Assembly: GCA_902566635.1 (NCBI GenBank)
Contig: CACFJP010000002.1
Span: 1-64,000, forward strand
Direction: 5' to 3'
Source: an uncultured Bacteroidota bacterium
GTDB lineage: Bacteria; Bacteroidota; Bacteroidia; Flavobacteriales; Flavobacteriaceae
Length of the DNA stretch: 64,000 nt
This document shows positions 18,672 through 26,454 of this stretch, one piece after another; positions within the stretch are counted from its first letter, which is position 1, and the number at the start of each line of letters is the position of its first letter. Below the pieces are notes generated by a model. It saw nothing but the letters and a program-made list of their open reading frames with translations, searched no databases and was not told where the DNA came from. Both the position numbers and the translations under genes were made by a program.

Positions 18672-18675
18672 TTCC

Positions 18676-19122
18676 GTGGAACACATTACAATTAGTGCAC
18701 AAAATGATTTTGAGCTGAGCAACGAAGCTTCGTTTGTTACCTGGCTGAAGCGATCTGTAAAAGAACTACAAATGAATGTGGGCGAGATACACATATCCCT
18801 AATTAGTGACGAAGGTTTGTTGGAGATCAGTAAAAAACACCTAAACCATGATGATTATACAGACGTCATCACTTTTGATTATTCTACTCAAAATACCATC
18901 CATTGTGATATTGCTGTATCAACAGATCGAGTTTCGGAAAACGCTCATAATGAGGGTGTTAGCATAGAAAACGAACTCGCAAGAGTTATGATTCATGGCA
19001 TTTTACACTGTGTTGGATTTAACGACAAAACAGAAGGTGATAAGCGAATAATGCGCAGCAAAGAGAACGAGTTACTAAAGCTGTTCCACGTGGAACAAAA
19101 ATCTACACCAAGCGATGTTTAA
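18676..19122 (+). CDS. ybeY: endoribonuclease/rRNA maturation factor YbeY
   Basis: Zinc-dependent RNase family involved in 16S rRNA 3' maturation and ribosome quality control. The 148-residue protein has LLEISKKHLNHDDYTDVITFDYS, IHCDIAVSTDRV, and the metal motif MIHGILHCVGFNDKTE, where the two His of HGxLH are present. The third position, His in E. coli, is replaced by the D-K-T-E sequence common in this phylum. Start is GTG, four bases after the promoter box and inside a parS-like half palindrome. The last eight residues (including LFHVEQ) are encoded across a perfect parS-like 16-mer, and the stop overlaps the mnmG start region by 8 bp. Confidence 0.92.
   Translation: MEHITISAQNDFELSNEASFVTWLKRSVKELQMNVGEIHISLISDEGLLEISKKHLNHDDYTDVITFDYSTQNTIHCDIAVSTDRVSENAHNEGVSIENELARVMIHGILHCVGFNDKTEGDKRIMRSKENELLKLFHVEQKSTPSDV
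19082..19097. promoter_or_regulatory. parS-like centromere site 1
   Basis: TGTTCCACGTGGAACA is a perfect 16-bp palindrome, the Pseudomonas-type variant of the ParB-binding parS sequence (Bacillus form TGTTTCACGTGAAACA). It lies inside the 3' coding end of ybeY, 18 bp before the mnmG start. ParB would bind here for chromosome segregation. A second copy flanks the other end of mnmG. parS near mnmG/gidA is a widespread arrangement. Confidence 0.75.
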
Positions 19123-20986
19123 CAATAAATACGATATTATTGTAGTTGGTGCAGGACACGCAGGCTCTGAGGCCGCCGCGGCCGCCGCCAACATGGGTAG
19201 CAAAACTCTTTTAGTCACGATGAACCTTCAAAACATTGCACAAATGTCTTGCAATCCTGCAATGGGTGGCATCGCCAAAGGTCAAATCTTAAGAGAAATC
19301 GATGCCCTGGGGGGCTATAGTGGTATTGTAACCGACCAAACAGCTATTCAGTTTAAAATGCTTAACAAATCGAAGGGCCCTGCAATGTGGAGCCCAAGGG
19401 CACAGTCAGATCGTATGCGTTTTGCAGAACAATGGCGACTACTATTGGAAGAAACAACCAGCGTCGATTTTTATCAAGAGATGGTTACTGATCTTCTTTT
19501 TGATAAAGATCGTGTCTGCGGGGTAAAAACATCATTAGGATTAGAGATCTATGCGAAGTCAGTTGTGCTGACAAGTGGCACTTTTCTCAATGGCCTTATT
19601 CATATAGGAGAAAAGCAATTTGGTGGTGGTCGCGCAGGTGAAAGGGCATCCTTTGGCATCACAGAACGCTTGGTTGAAAGAGGGTTCGCATCAGGACGAA
19701 TGAAAACAGGCACCCCACCTCGTGTCGATGGACGATCGTTAGATTATTCAAAAATGATTGAGCAGCCAGGAGACGAACAGCCCAGTACCTTTTCTTATCT
19801 CCCAACCACTAAACCTTTGCAATCGCAGCGTTCCTGCCACATGACATACACCAACCCTGAGGTTCATGATCTGCTACGTGAGGGCTTTGATCGCTCTCCC
19901 ATGTTTAATGGAAGAATTAAAAGTATAGGCCCTCGCTATTGTCCGTCAGTTGAAGATAAAATCAATCGATTTGCTGATAAAGACAGGCATCAAATTTTTG
20001 TAGAACCAGAGGGGTGGAATACAGTTGAAGTGTATGTAAATGGGTTTTCAACATCCCTTCCTGAAGACGTTCAATATCGAGCGTTGACAGCTGTTAAGGG
20101 CTTTGAAAAGGTAAAGTTCTTTCGTCCAGGATATGCAATTGAATACGATTATTTTCCTCCGACCCAACTAAAACACAGTTTGGAAACCAAACCAATTAAT
20201 GGCTTGTTTTTCGCAGGCCAAATCAATGGCACTACAGGTTATGAAGAGGCAGCGGCACAGGGGCTAATTGCAGGCATCAATGCACATCAGTATCACAAGG
20301 AAAAAGAACCCTTTTCTTTGCGAAGAGATCAGGCATATATAGGGGTTTTGATCGATGACCTTATCACTAAGGGCACTGAGGAGCCTTATCGAATGTTTAC
20401 TTCAAGAGCAGAGTATAGAACTTTGCTGCGACAAGACAATGCCGACACACGCCTAACGCCTTTATCGCATAAAATAGGTTTAGCAACAGACGAAAGGTTT
20501 CGAGTGATGGAAAGCGCACAAGAGCGTGCAAATGGTCTGATCGATTTTTTAAGAAAAACAAGCATACAGCCAGATCAAATCAACCCTATTCTTAACAGCA
20601 ACGAAACAGCATTAGTCAAACAATCAACTAAGCTGGCAAAGATCCTGTCTCGTCCTCAACTGACAATGAACGACCTTACTTCTGTTGTGCCATTGGCAAA
20701 CTTTTTAGTGGAAAACGAACTCAATCAAGAGACTTTAGAACAAGCAGAGATACAGATCAAGTATGCTGGTTATATAGAAAAGGAAGAAGCCCAAGCAAAG
20801 AAATTGGATCGCCTTGAATCGATTAAGATCCCTGACGGTTTTGATTACAACAACATCCAATCGATTTCTACAGAGGCACGTCAAAAACTCACAGAAATAC
20901 AACCCAAAACTCTATCCCAAGCCTCAAGAATTAGTGGCGTTTCGCCCAGTGACATCAGTGTTTTATTGGTCCACATGGGGCGTTAG
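19115..20986 (+). CDS. mnmG: tRNA uridine-5-carboxymethylaminomethyl modification enzyme MnmG (GidA)
   Basis: FAD protein that, with MnmE, installs the cmnm5 group on the wobble uridine of certain tRNAs. The 623-residue, full-length protein has the FAD dinucleotide fold VVGAGHAGSEAAAAAANMG near the N terminus, MSCNPAMGGIAKGQILREIDALGG, the long RPGYAIEYDYFPPTQLKHSLETK segment, FFAGQINGTTGYEEAAAQGLIAG, and the C-terminal helical domain ending in SQASRISGVSPSDISVLLVHMGR. It overlaps ybeY by 8 bp. The stop touches the second parS-like site. GidB and ParAB, the frequent neighbours, are not in the window. Confidence 0.97.
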   Translation: MFNNKYDIIVVGAGHAGSEAAAAAANMGSKTLLVTMNLQNIAQMSCNPAMGGIAKGQILREIDALGGYSGIVTDQTAIQFKMLNKSKGPAMWSPRAQSDRMRFAEQWRLLLEETTSVDFYQEMVTDLLFDKDRVCGVKTSLGLEIYAKSVVLTSGTFLNGLIHIGEKQFGGGRAGERASFGITERLVERGFASGRMKTGTPPRVDGRSLDYSKMIEQPGDEQPSTFSYLPTTKPLQSQRSCHMTYTNPEVHDLLREGFDRSPMFNGRIKSIGPRYCPSVEDKINRFADKDRHQIFVEPEGWNTVEVYVNGFSTSLPEDVQYRALTAVKGFEKVKFFRPGYAIEYDYFPPTQLKHSLETKPINGLFFAGQINGTTGYEEAAAQGLIAGINAHQYHKEKEPFSLRRDQAYIGVLIDDLITKGTEEPYRMFTSRAEYRTLLRQDNADTRLTPLSHKIGLATDERFRVMESAQERANGLIDFLRKTSIQPDQINPILNSNETALVKQSTKLAKILSRPQLTMNDLTSVVPLANFLVENELNQETLEQAEIQIKYAGYIEKEEAQAKKLDRLESIKIPDGFDYNNIQSISTEARQKLTEIQPKTLSQASRISGVSPSDISVLLVHMGR

Positions 20987-21001
20987 GTTCCACGTGGAAC
21001 A
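20986..21001. promoter_or_regulatory. parS-like centromere site 2
   Basis: GGTTCCACGTGGAACA matches parS at 15 of 16 positions; the central 14 bp are a perfect palindrome. It starts on the last base of the mnmG stop codon and ends 14 bp before the methyltransferase ATG, 1.9 kb from site 1. Confidence 0.72.
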
Positions 21002-21015
21002 TCAAGCTATAGACA

Positions 21016-21825
21016 ATGAAAAAAACAGTTTGTATCGACCATTTAGTCACAGGAGAGTCCTTTGTGCTGGACCCTGATCAGAACTATGAAGTCTTACAAA
21101 CCACCCCCCAACCAAAAAACCTTGATCGCTACTACAACCACCCAAACTATATTTCTCACAAAATAAAAGGAAGATCTTTATTTTTTACTTTTTATGCTTT
21201 GTTGAGACAACTAAATCACAACTACAAAATCAAATTGATTCACAAGCATATATCAACCAAAGGAAAGCTATTAGACTTTGGCACTGGGACAGGCTCTTTT
21301 GTGGGGTTTGCCCAAAAAAAAGGATGGGATGCGAAAGGGTATGAACCCAACACCAACGCACACAGCCCCAAAGCATCGTATGTAAAAGAATGGATCAAAG
21401 CTTCCTATTACAACGCCATTACAGCCTGGCATGTGATTGAACATTTACGCAAGCCTAAAGCGTTTTTACAACAAGCATACGATTCATTACAAAAAGATGG
21501 AAAGATGTTTGTGGCCTTGCCCAACTTTAAGTCGTGGGATGCTAAAAAATATGGCGCCTATTGGGCAGGTTATGATGTGCCGAGGCACCTTTGGCATTTT
21601 TCTCCAAAAGGTTTTATCGACATAAGTGAAGATTGTGGTTTTGTTGTTGAAAAGACCTATCCACTTGTCTTTGATGCATATTACGTTTCATTTATTTCAG
21701 AAAAAAACAAACAATCTAGTTTTGCTTCGCTAAAAGCAATTTGTGCAGGATGGCGCTCAAATCAAGCAGCAAAGCACACTCAAAACCATTCTTCTGTCAT
21801 TTTTGTCCTAAAAAAAGGAAAATAA
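21016..21825 (+). CDS. class I SAM-dependent methyltransferase
   Basis: 269 residues. The SAM-binding motif I is LLDFGTGTGSFVGFAQKKGWDAKGYEPN, and motif II-like AITAWHVIEHLRKPKAFLQQAYDSLQKDGKMFVALPN follows with the HVIEH seen in the UbiG/Methyltransf_11-23 group. Residues 1-40 (CIDHLVTGESFVLDP) lie before the fold and look like a small substrate-recognition segment. Substrate is unknown; protein, lipid or glycan targets are all possible. It follows mnmG by 29 bp across the parS-like site and is convergent with holB. Confidence 0.82.
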   Translation: MKKTVCIDHLVTGESFVLDPDQNYEVLQTTPQPKNLDRYYNHPNYISHKIKGRSLFFTFYALLRQLNHNYKIKLIHKHISTKGKLLDFGTGTGSFVGFAQKKGWDAKGYEPNTNAHSPKASYVKEWIKASYYNAITAWHVIEHLRKPKAFLQQAYDSLQKDGKMFVALPNFKSWDAKKYGAYWAGYDVPRHLWHFSPKGFIDISEDCGFVVEKTYPLVFDAYYVSFISEKNKQSSFASLKAICAGWRSNQAAKHTQNHSSVIFVLKKGK

Positions 21826-21913
21826 AGGCGTTTAAAGCCATTTTGCTACAAAAAAGGCATCTACATCAAAAAAAAAGAGATGTGTGCTTAGACACGACAA
21901 AAAAAAGACTTCG

Positions 21914-23047
21914 TCATGGCGCCAAAATGGGCGCTTTGTGAATTTGCCGCGTGAGTTTAAGCGACAGATCAGAGAAAATCATTTTTGCGTTTCCGTTGCG
22001 TTCAATGTGGATGCAGGCAGATTCTAACTCGCTGATAATCAGCTGAATATTTCCATTGTGCACATATTTTGCAAAACGTTTTAGATCAAAAGAGTTTTGA
22101 GGTTTGTAGGTGGATAACTCATCAAGGTCGTACTGAATCAACAAGGCTTGGCGAAACAAATCAATGCTAAACAATAAGAATTGCTTTTGTGTTTCGCGAC
22201 CAACCTGTGCGATTTTTTGACTCCAATTCAACAACTCAACAACAGACCCTTTGTTCTGCTTTGCCTTAAATGCTGTACGTACCCAACTCACAAACCACTC
22301 TTCAAAAGGAACATCATCAGAATTCATCACATGCATCGCTCGGCTCAATTGACCATTTGAATGCAAACTCAAAATTTTGGCTTGTTCTTGTGACGCACCA
22401 TTTGCGACCAAGGCCTTATAGATATCAGCATCGGTCAACAGCGAAAAATTGATAAGCTGGCAACGAGAACGCAGTGTTTCTAGCACACGATCTTCATGGT
22501 TTGAAATAAACATAAGTAATGTTTTTTCTGGTGGCTCTTCGACGAGTTTTAGAAGCTTGTTTGCAGCAGCATCATTGAGCTTGTCAGCTTGCCAAACAAT
22601 GACCCCTTTCCAGCCACCTTCATACGATTTTAAAGACAGTTTCTTTGTGATTTCTTCGGCATCCAACACACCAATTTGACCCTGTTTGTTTTCAACCTCG
22701 ATCTGCTGATACCAATCAAAAAGAGTTCCTGCTGGGTTTTTTTCGACAAATATTCGCCAATCTCCTAGGAAGAGTGCTGAGTTTGGTTTTGATTTTACTT
22801 TTGCGTTCGCAGCGACAGGAAAAACAAAATGGAGGTCTGCGTGTGTAAGGCGATCAAATTTTAGGTCGCAAGCAGACGAATCAGAGTCCTGACAAAACAC
22901 AGAACGCATAAACGCGATTGCAACCCAAAGCATACCAACACCTTCTGGACCAACAAACAGTTGAGCATGCGGAACACGCCCCAAAGTGATACTCTCTTGG
23001 AACGCATTTATTTGTGACCTGTGGCCATAGATTTGATCAAACCGCAT
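21914..23047 (-). CDS. holB: DNA polymerase III subunit delta'
   Basis: Clamp-loader subunit of 377 residues. It begins MRFDQIYGHRSQINAFQES, the usual AAA+ start, followed by GRVPHAQLFVGPEGVG (degenerate P-loop; delta' does not bind ATP), IGVLDAEEITKKLSLKSYEGGWKGVIVWQADKLNDAAANKLLKLVEEPPEKTLLMFI and the SRC-type sensor ETLRSRCQLINF. The frame stays open farther upstream to 23344, but that extension overlaps pgk, is hydrophobic and has no family match. The ATG at 23047 sits just after a -7 box and gives the normal length. Confidence 0.9.
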   Translation of the reverse strand: MRFDQIYGHRSQINAFQESITLGRVPHAQLFVGPEGVGMLWVAIAFMRSVFCQDSDSSACDLKFDRLTHADLHFVFPVAANAKVKSKPNSALFLGDWRIFVEKNPAGTLFDWYQQIEVENKQGQIGVLDAEEITKKLSLKSYEGGWKGVIVWQADKLNDAAANKLLKLVEEPPEKTLLMFISNHEDRVLETLRSRCQLINFSLLTDADIYKALVANGASQEQAKILSLHSNGQLSRAMHVMNSDDVPFEEWFVSWVRTAFKAKQNKGSVVELLNWSQKIAQVGRETQKQFLLFSIDLFRQALLIQYDLDELSTYKPQNSFDLKRFAKYVHNGNIQLIISELESACIHIERNGNAKMIFSDLSLKLTRQIHKAPILAP

Positions 23048-23050
23048 ATT

Positions 23051-23058
23051 CAAAGATA
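23051..23058 (-). promoter_or_regulatory. -7 promoter box for holB
   Basis: TATCTTTG on the minus strand, only three bases before the ATG at 23047. If used, the transcript would be leaderless. Confidence 0.45.
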
Positions 23059-23141
23059 CATATTCATCTTCTAAAAACACACCGTTGAATAAACAGAAAA
23101 AAGAACAAGAAAAACGTACATTTACAACCACAAAATACCAC

Positions 23142-24329
23142 ATGAAAACCATAGATAAAATCAATTTTGCAAACAGGAAAGTATTGATCCGAGTTGATTT
23201 CAACGTTCCATTGGATGACAATAAATCGGTAACAGACAACACCAGAATTATAGCAGCCAAACCAACAATTGATAAGGTTTTGGCAGATAGTGGAAGTTGT
23301 GTGTTGATGAGCCATCTAGGCCGACCAAAAGGCGAGGATGACAATCTATCACTCCGTCACATTGTTGCTGAAATAGAAAAGGTATTGGGGGTTGAAGTTC
23401 AGTTTTCAAACCAAACGATAGGAACAGACGCCGAACAGATGTCAAAGGCATTACAACCGGGTCAAGTTATGCTACTCGAAAACTTGAGGTTTTATGAAGA
23501 AGAAATCAAAGGAGACAAACAATTTGCACAATCACTAGCAAAGCTAGCAGACGCATATATCAATGATGCGTTTGGAACAGCGCATCGCGCACACGCTTCA
23601 ACAACAACAGTTGCCCAATTTTTTCCAGCATCAAAATACTTTGGCTTTCTGTTGGCAAAAGAAATCGATGCGATTGATCGTGTGATGTCGTCTGGAGAAA
23701 AGCCAGTGTTGGCAATTCTTGGCGGAGCAAAAGTGTCTTCAAAAATCACGATTATTGAAAACATATTAGACAAAGTTGACCATCTTATTTTGGGTGGCGG
23801 AATGTCTTTTACATTTGCCAAAGCAATGGGTGGTAGCATCGGAAACTCCATTTGTGAAGATGACAAACAGGAGTTGGCGTTGTCTATTTTGGCGAGCGCA
23901 AAAGAAAAGGGTGTTCATGTTCATTTACCAAAAGATGTGGTTGCAGGCGACACCTTTTTAAACGACGCAAAACAACAAGTGTTTCCCATTGATCAAATTC
24001 CTGATGGATGGGAAGGGATGGACGCAGGACCGGAAACGATTGCTGGGTTTGCAGAGGTTGTGTCTAGTTGTAAAACGATTTTATGGAATGGCCCTGTAGG
24101 TGTTTTTGAGTTTTCTCATTTTTCCAAAGGAACAATTGCTTTGGGTGAAGCGATTGCAGCGAGCACAAAAAACGGATCCTTTTCGCTCGTTGGTGGTGGG
24201 GACTCTGTAGCTGCAGTGAAGCAATTTGAGATGGAAGATCAAGTCAGTTATGTCTCTACTGGCGGAGGCGCAATGCTTGAGAGCTTGGAAGGAAAAACAC
24301 TGCCAGGAATAGCTGCGATTTTGGCTTAA
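23142..24329 (+). CDS. pgk: phosphoglycerate kinase
   Basis: Glycolytic enzyme making ATP from 1,3-bisphosphoglycerate. The 395-residue length is standard once the ATG at 23142 is used; an upstream in-frame TTG at 23085 would add 19 lysine-rich, unconserved residues. Motifs: KVLIRVDFNVPLDDN (substrate-binding signature), MSHLGRPKG, DAFGTAHRAHAST, ILGGAKVSSKI, LWNGPVGVFEFSHFSKGT and SLVGGGDSVAAV near the C terminus. A near-consensus -7 box TACATTTA lies at 23117-23124. A DUF4837-like lipoprotein gene follows 19 bp later. Confidence 0.96.
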   Translation: MKTIDKINFANRKVLIRVDFNVPLDDNKSVTDNTRIIAAKPTIDKVLADSGSCVLMSHLGRPKGEDDNLSLRHIVAEIEKVLGVEVQFSNQTIGTDAEQMSKALQPGQVMLLENLRFYEEEIKGDKQFAQSLAKLADAYINDAFGTAHRAHASTTTVAQFFPASKYFGFLLAKEIDAIDRVMSSGEKPVLAILGGAKVSSKITIIENILDKVDHLILGGGMSFTFAKAMGGSIGNSICEDDKQELALSILASAKEKGVHVHLPKDVVAGDTFLNDAKQQVFPIDQIPDGWEGMDAGPETIAGFAEVVSSCKTILWNGPVGVFEFSHFSKGTIALGEAIAASTKNGSFSLVGGGDSVAAVKQFEMEDQVSYVSTGGGAMLESLEGKTLPGIAAILA

Positions 24330-24348
24330 TTTTTGGTTGTTAATCATC

Positions 24349-25323
24349 ATGAAAAAAAACCTAACCCTTCTTTTTTCTGTATTGATAATGGTCTCTTGTC
24401 AGACCAAAAAAGGCACACCCCTTGTTTTGTCCTCAAACGGAAACATCAACACAATTACAGTGGTGATGCCCAATCAATTGTGGCAAGGTACTATCGGACA
24501 AACTGTTAGAGATATGTATTCTTACCCAGCGGAGGGTTTGCCACAGCAAGAACCCTTGTATGATCTCAAGCAAATACCCCCAGAGATTTTTACTGGATTT
24601 GCACAGTCAAGCCGAAGTGTATTATGGATTGGTATTAGCGACCACACCAGTGTTAGAATTGATAAAAACACATATGCACAACCCCAAACGATAGCAGTGT
24701 TTACTGCGCCAACAACAGAACGATTGACAGAAATCATTATATCTCAGTCCAACAAAGTTATTGAAACGATACGCAAGCAAGAGCGCATCGAAAGATTGCG
24801 AAGAATCAGAAAATCTACTTATACAAATCATGGGTTGGAGAAAAAATTTGGGATTTCTCTCACAATGCCATCTGCTTACAACACGTTTAAAGAAGGCGAA
24901 AACACTATTTGGTTTCAGCGAGAAATACAAAAAGGACATGTCAATCTACTGATTTTGACTACCCCTTATGACGAAACAATCGTCAGCCAAAAAAACCTTG
25001 AACAAATTATCGCTAAGCGGGACTCTATTGGAAAAGCGTTTATTCCAGGGCGGCTACCTAACAGTTATTTGATTACAGAAAAAGCCTATGAGCCTTATGT
25101 GTATCACACAAGCTTTGGTAACAAGCCAGCGGTAGAAATACGAGGAACATGGGAAGTCCAAGGCGATTTTATGGCAGGCCCTTTTTTACAATACATCATC
25201 AACGACAAGGCCAACAATCGAAATATTGTATTAGAAGGTTTTGTGTTTGCCCCATCAACAGCAAAGCGAGATTATATTTTTGAAGTGGAGACGATACTGA
25301 GATCTATAAAAGAAAAGAAGTAA
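24349..25323 (+). CDS. DUF4837-like lipoprotein
   Basis: 324-residue exported lipoprotein: signal MKKNLTLLFSVLIMVSC with a lipobox cysteine at residue 17, followed by QTKKG. The body has two related alpha/beta halves (LSSNGNINTITVVMPNQLWQGTIGQTVRD and KKFGISLTMPSAYNTFKEGENTIWFQREIQKGHVNLLILTTPY), which fits the Bacteroidetes-restricted DUF4837 family of unknown function. An upstream TTG at 24337 was rejected because it would add residues before the signal. In related genomes this family often stands beside tatA, M23 and GH3 genes, as here (recalled, not searched). It is convergent with tatA, one base apart. Confidence 0.75.
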   Translation: MKKNLTLLFSVLIMVSCQTKKGTPLVLSSNGNINTITVVMPNQLWQGTIGQTVRDMYSYPAEGLPQQEPLYDLKQIPPEIFTGFAQSSRSVLWIGISDHTSVRIDKNTYAQPQTIAVFTAPTTERLTEIIISQSNKVIETIRKQERIERLRRIRKSTYTNHGLEKKFGISLTMPSAYNTFKEGENTIWFQREIQKGHVNLLILTTPYDETIVSQKNLEQIIAKRDSIGKAFIPGRLPNSYLITEKAYEPYVYHTSFGNKPAVEIRGTWEVQGDFMAGPFLQYIINDKANNRNIVLEGFVFAPSTAKRDYIFEVETILRSIKEKK

Positions 25324-25324
25324 T

Positions 25325-25501
25325 TTATTTTTCTTTTTCAGAATCTTCTTCTTTTGAAGCATCTTTAAACTCCTTGATACCAGTGCCGAGACCACGCATA
25401 AGCTCTGGAATTTTACGTCCTCCAAAAAGAAGAACAACCAAGACAACAAGAAGAACAATTTGCCAAGGACCAATTGCTAACGGCAGAAATAAAGAGGACA
25501 T
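25325..25501 (-). CDS. tatA: Sec-independent translocase subunit TatA/TatE
   Basis: 58-residue pore-forming component of the twin-arginine export system. It has the family layout: short N terminus, one transmembrane helix (IGPWQIVLLVVLVVLLFGG), the FGG hinge, an amphipathic helix RKIPELMRGLGTGIKEFKDA, and an acidic/basic tail of E/D/K. ATG at 25501 was chosen over the TTG at 25507. tatC is not in the window. It is divergent from the M23 peptidase gene. Confidence 0.93.
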   Translation of the reverse strand: MSSLFLPLAIGPWQIVLLVVLVVLLFGGRKIPELMRGLGTGIKEFKDASKEEDSEKEK

Positions 25502-25517
25502 AAACAATTATTTTAAG

Positions 25518-25525
25518 CAAATGTA
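25518..25525 (-). promoter_or_regulatory. -7 promoter box for tatA
   Basis: TACATTTG on the minus strand, 16 bases before the tatA ATG. Confidence 0.5.
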
Positions 25526-25569
25526 GTAAAGTTTTTTAGAACTGTAAGATGTGCCAAAACAGAGTTGGT

Positions 25570-25577
25570 TATATTTG
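25570..25577 (+). promoter_or_regulatory. -7 promoter box for the M23 peptidase gene
   Basis: TATATTTG ends six bases before the ATG at 25584. It rules out the in-frame GTG at 25551 as start. Confidence 0.55.
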
Positions 25578-25583
25578 CCAACG

Positions 25584-26453
25584 ATGGCCAAATCAAATAA
25601 TAAAGACAACAAATCATTTCGCTCCAGACTTGTGGCAAAATACCGCTTTGTGGTTCTCAATGAGAACACATTTGAGGAGATGCTGTCATATAGACTGAGT
25701 CGACTGAATGTTTTTATGATTTTGAGTATTTCGGTGATTCTTCTAATTGCCGCCACATATTTGATTATCTCAATCACACCGCTTAAAGAATATATACCAG
25801 GATATGATTCAACAGCACTGCGTCGACAGGCAATAAACAATACCTATCTGATAGACTCCTTGCAGCAACAACTTTTTTTAAATGAAAGATATATAACCTC
25901 TATCGCTGACGCATTGAGTGGAAATGTGGATTTAGAAGATATACCATCAAGCAGAACAATAGACGGCATAGACCAGCTTGAGGAGTTGGACTTTAGCACA
26001 AACAAACAAGACTCTATTCTACGTGCAGAAGTTGCACAGGAAGATCGATTTAATTTATTTGAAACAGCTGGGACCGAAAATAACTTTACGTTATTTACAC
26101 CAGTGACAGGGGTGATCACGCAAGGATATTCCCCATCCGAGAACCATTTTGCAGTTGACATCAGCGTCCCAGAAAAAACACCTGTTAAAGCAGTGTCGGA
26201 CGGAACAGTGATTTTGGCTGAATGGACATCAGAGACAGGTTATGTTGTAATCATCAAACACCAACAAAACCTTATCTCTGTTTACAAACACAACGAATCT
26301 TTAGCTGTCAATCAAGGCGACCTTGTCCTTTCTGGCGAGGTGATCAGTTTTGCTGGAAGCACAGGAACCTTGTCAACTGGGCCTCATTTACATTTGGAAC
26401 TGTGGAGCGATGGCTACCCAATCAACCCGACGGAGTTTATAGAATTCGAATAA
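25584..26453 (+). CDS. membrane-anchored M23 (LytM-type) peptidoglycan endopeptidase
   Basis: 289 residues. A basic cytoplasmic N terminus (KYRFVVLNENTFEEMLSYRLSRLN) precedes one transmembrane helix (VFMILSISVILLIAATYLIISI). A linker of about 100 residues leads to the C-terminal LytM fold. Zinc ligands are complete: HFAVD (H-x3-D) and GPHLHLELW (HxH), with a further His in VIIKHQQN, so it should be catalytically active against cell-wall cross-links. The N-terminal motif with FVVLNENTFEE recurs in Bacteroidetes M23 proteins. The GH3 gene begins one base after the stop, so the two genes are coupled. Confidence 0.9.
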   Translation: MAKSNNKDNKSFRSRLVAKYRFVVLNENTFEEMLSYRLSRLNVFMILSISVILLIAATYLIISITPLKEYIPGYDSTALRRQAINNTYLIDSLQQQLFLNERYITSIADALSGNVDLEDIPSSRTIDGIDQLEELDFSTNKQDSILRAEVAQEDRFNLFETAGTENNFTLFTPVTGVITQGYSPSENHFAVDISVPEKTPVKAVSDGTVILAEWTSETGYVVIIKHQQNLISVYKHNESLAVNQGDLVLSGEVISFAGSTGTLSTGPHLHLELWSDGYPINPTEFIEFE

Positions 26454-26454
26454 G

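Noticed and set aside
18531..18675. Possible small RNA between gltX and ybeY
   Set aside because: The 145 bp are explained by two divergent promoters; no stable hairpin or T-run terminator could be drawn.
21826..21913. Remnant gene or terminator between the methyltransferase and holB genes
   Set aside because: Only weak GGC/GCC pairs and A-runs are present; no ORF and no convincing hairpin.
23085..23141. Upstream TTG start for pgk adding 19 residues
   Set aside because: The added residues are Lys/Glu/Gln-rich and unconserved, and a near-consensus promoter box lies between the TTG and the ATG.
23048..23344. N-terminal extension of holB with a hydrophobic segment
   Set aside because: It runs antisense through pgk, has no family match, lies upstream of a -7 box and would make delta' about 100 residues too long.
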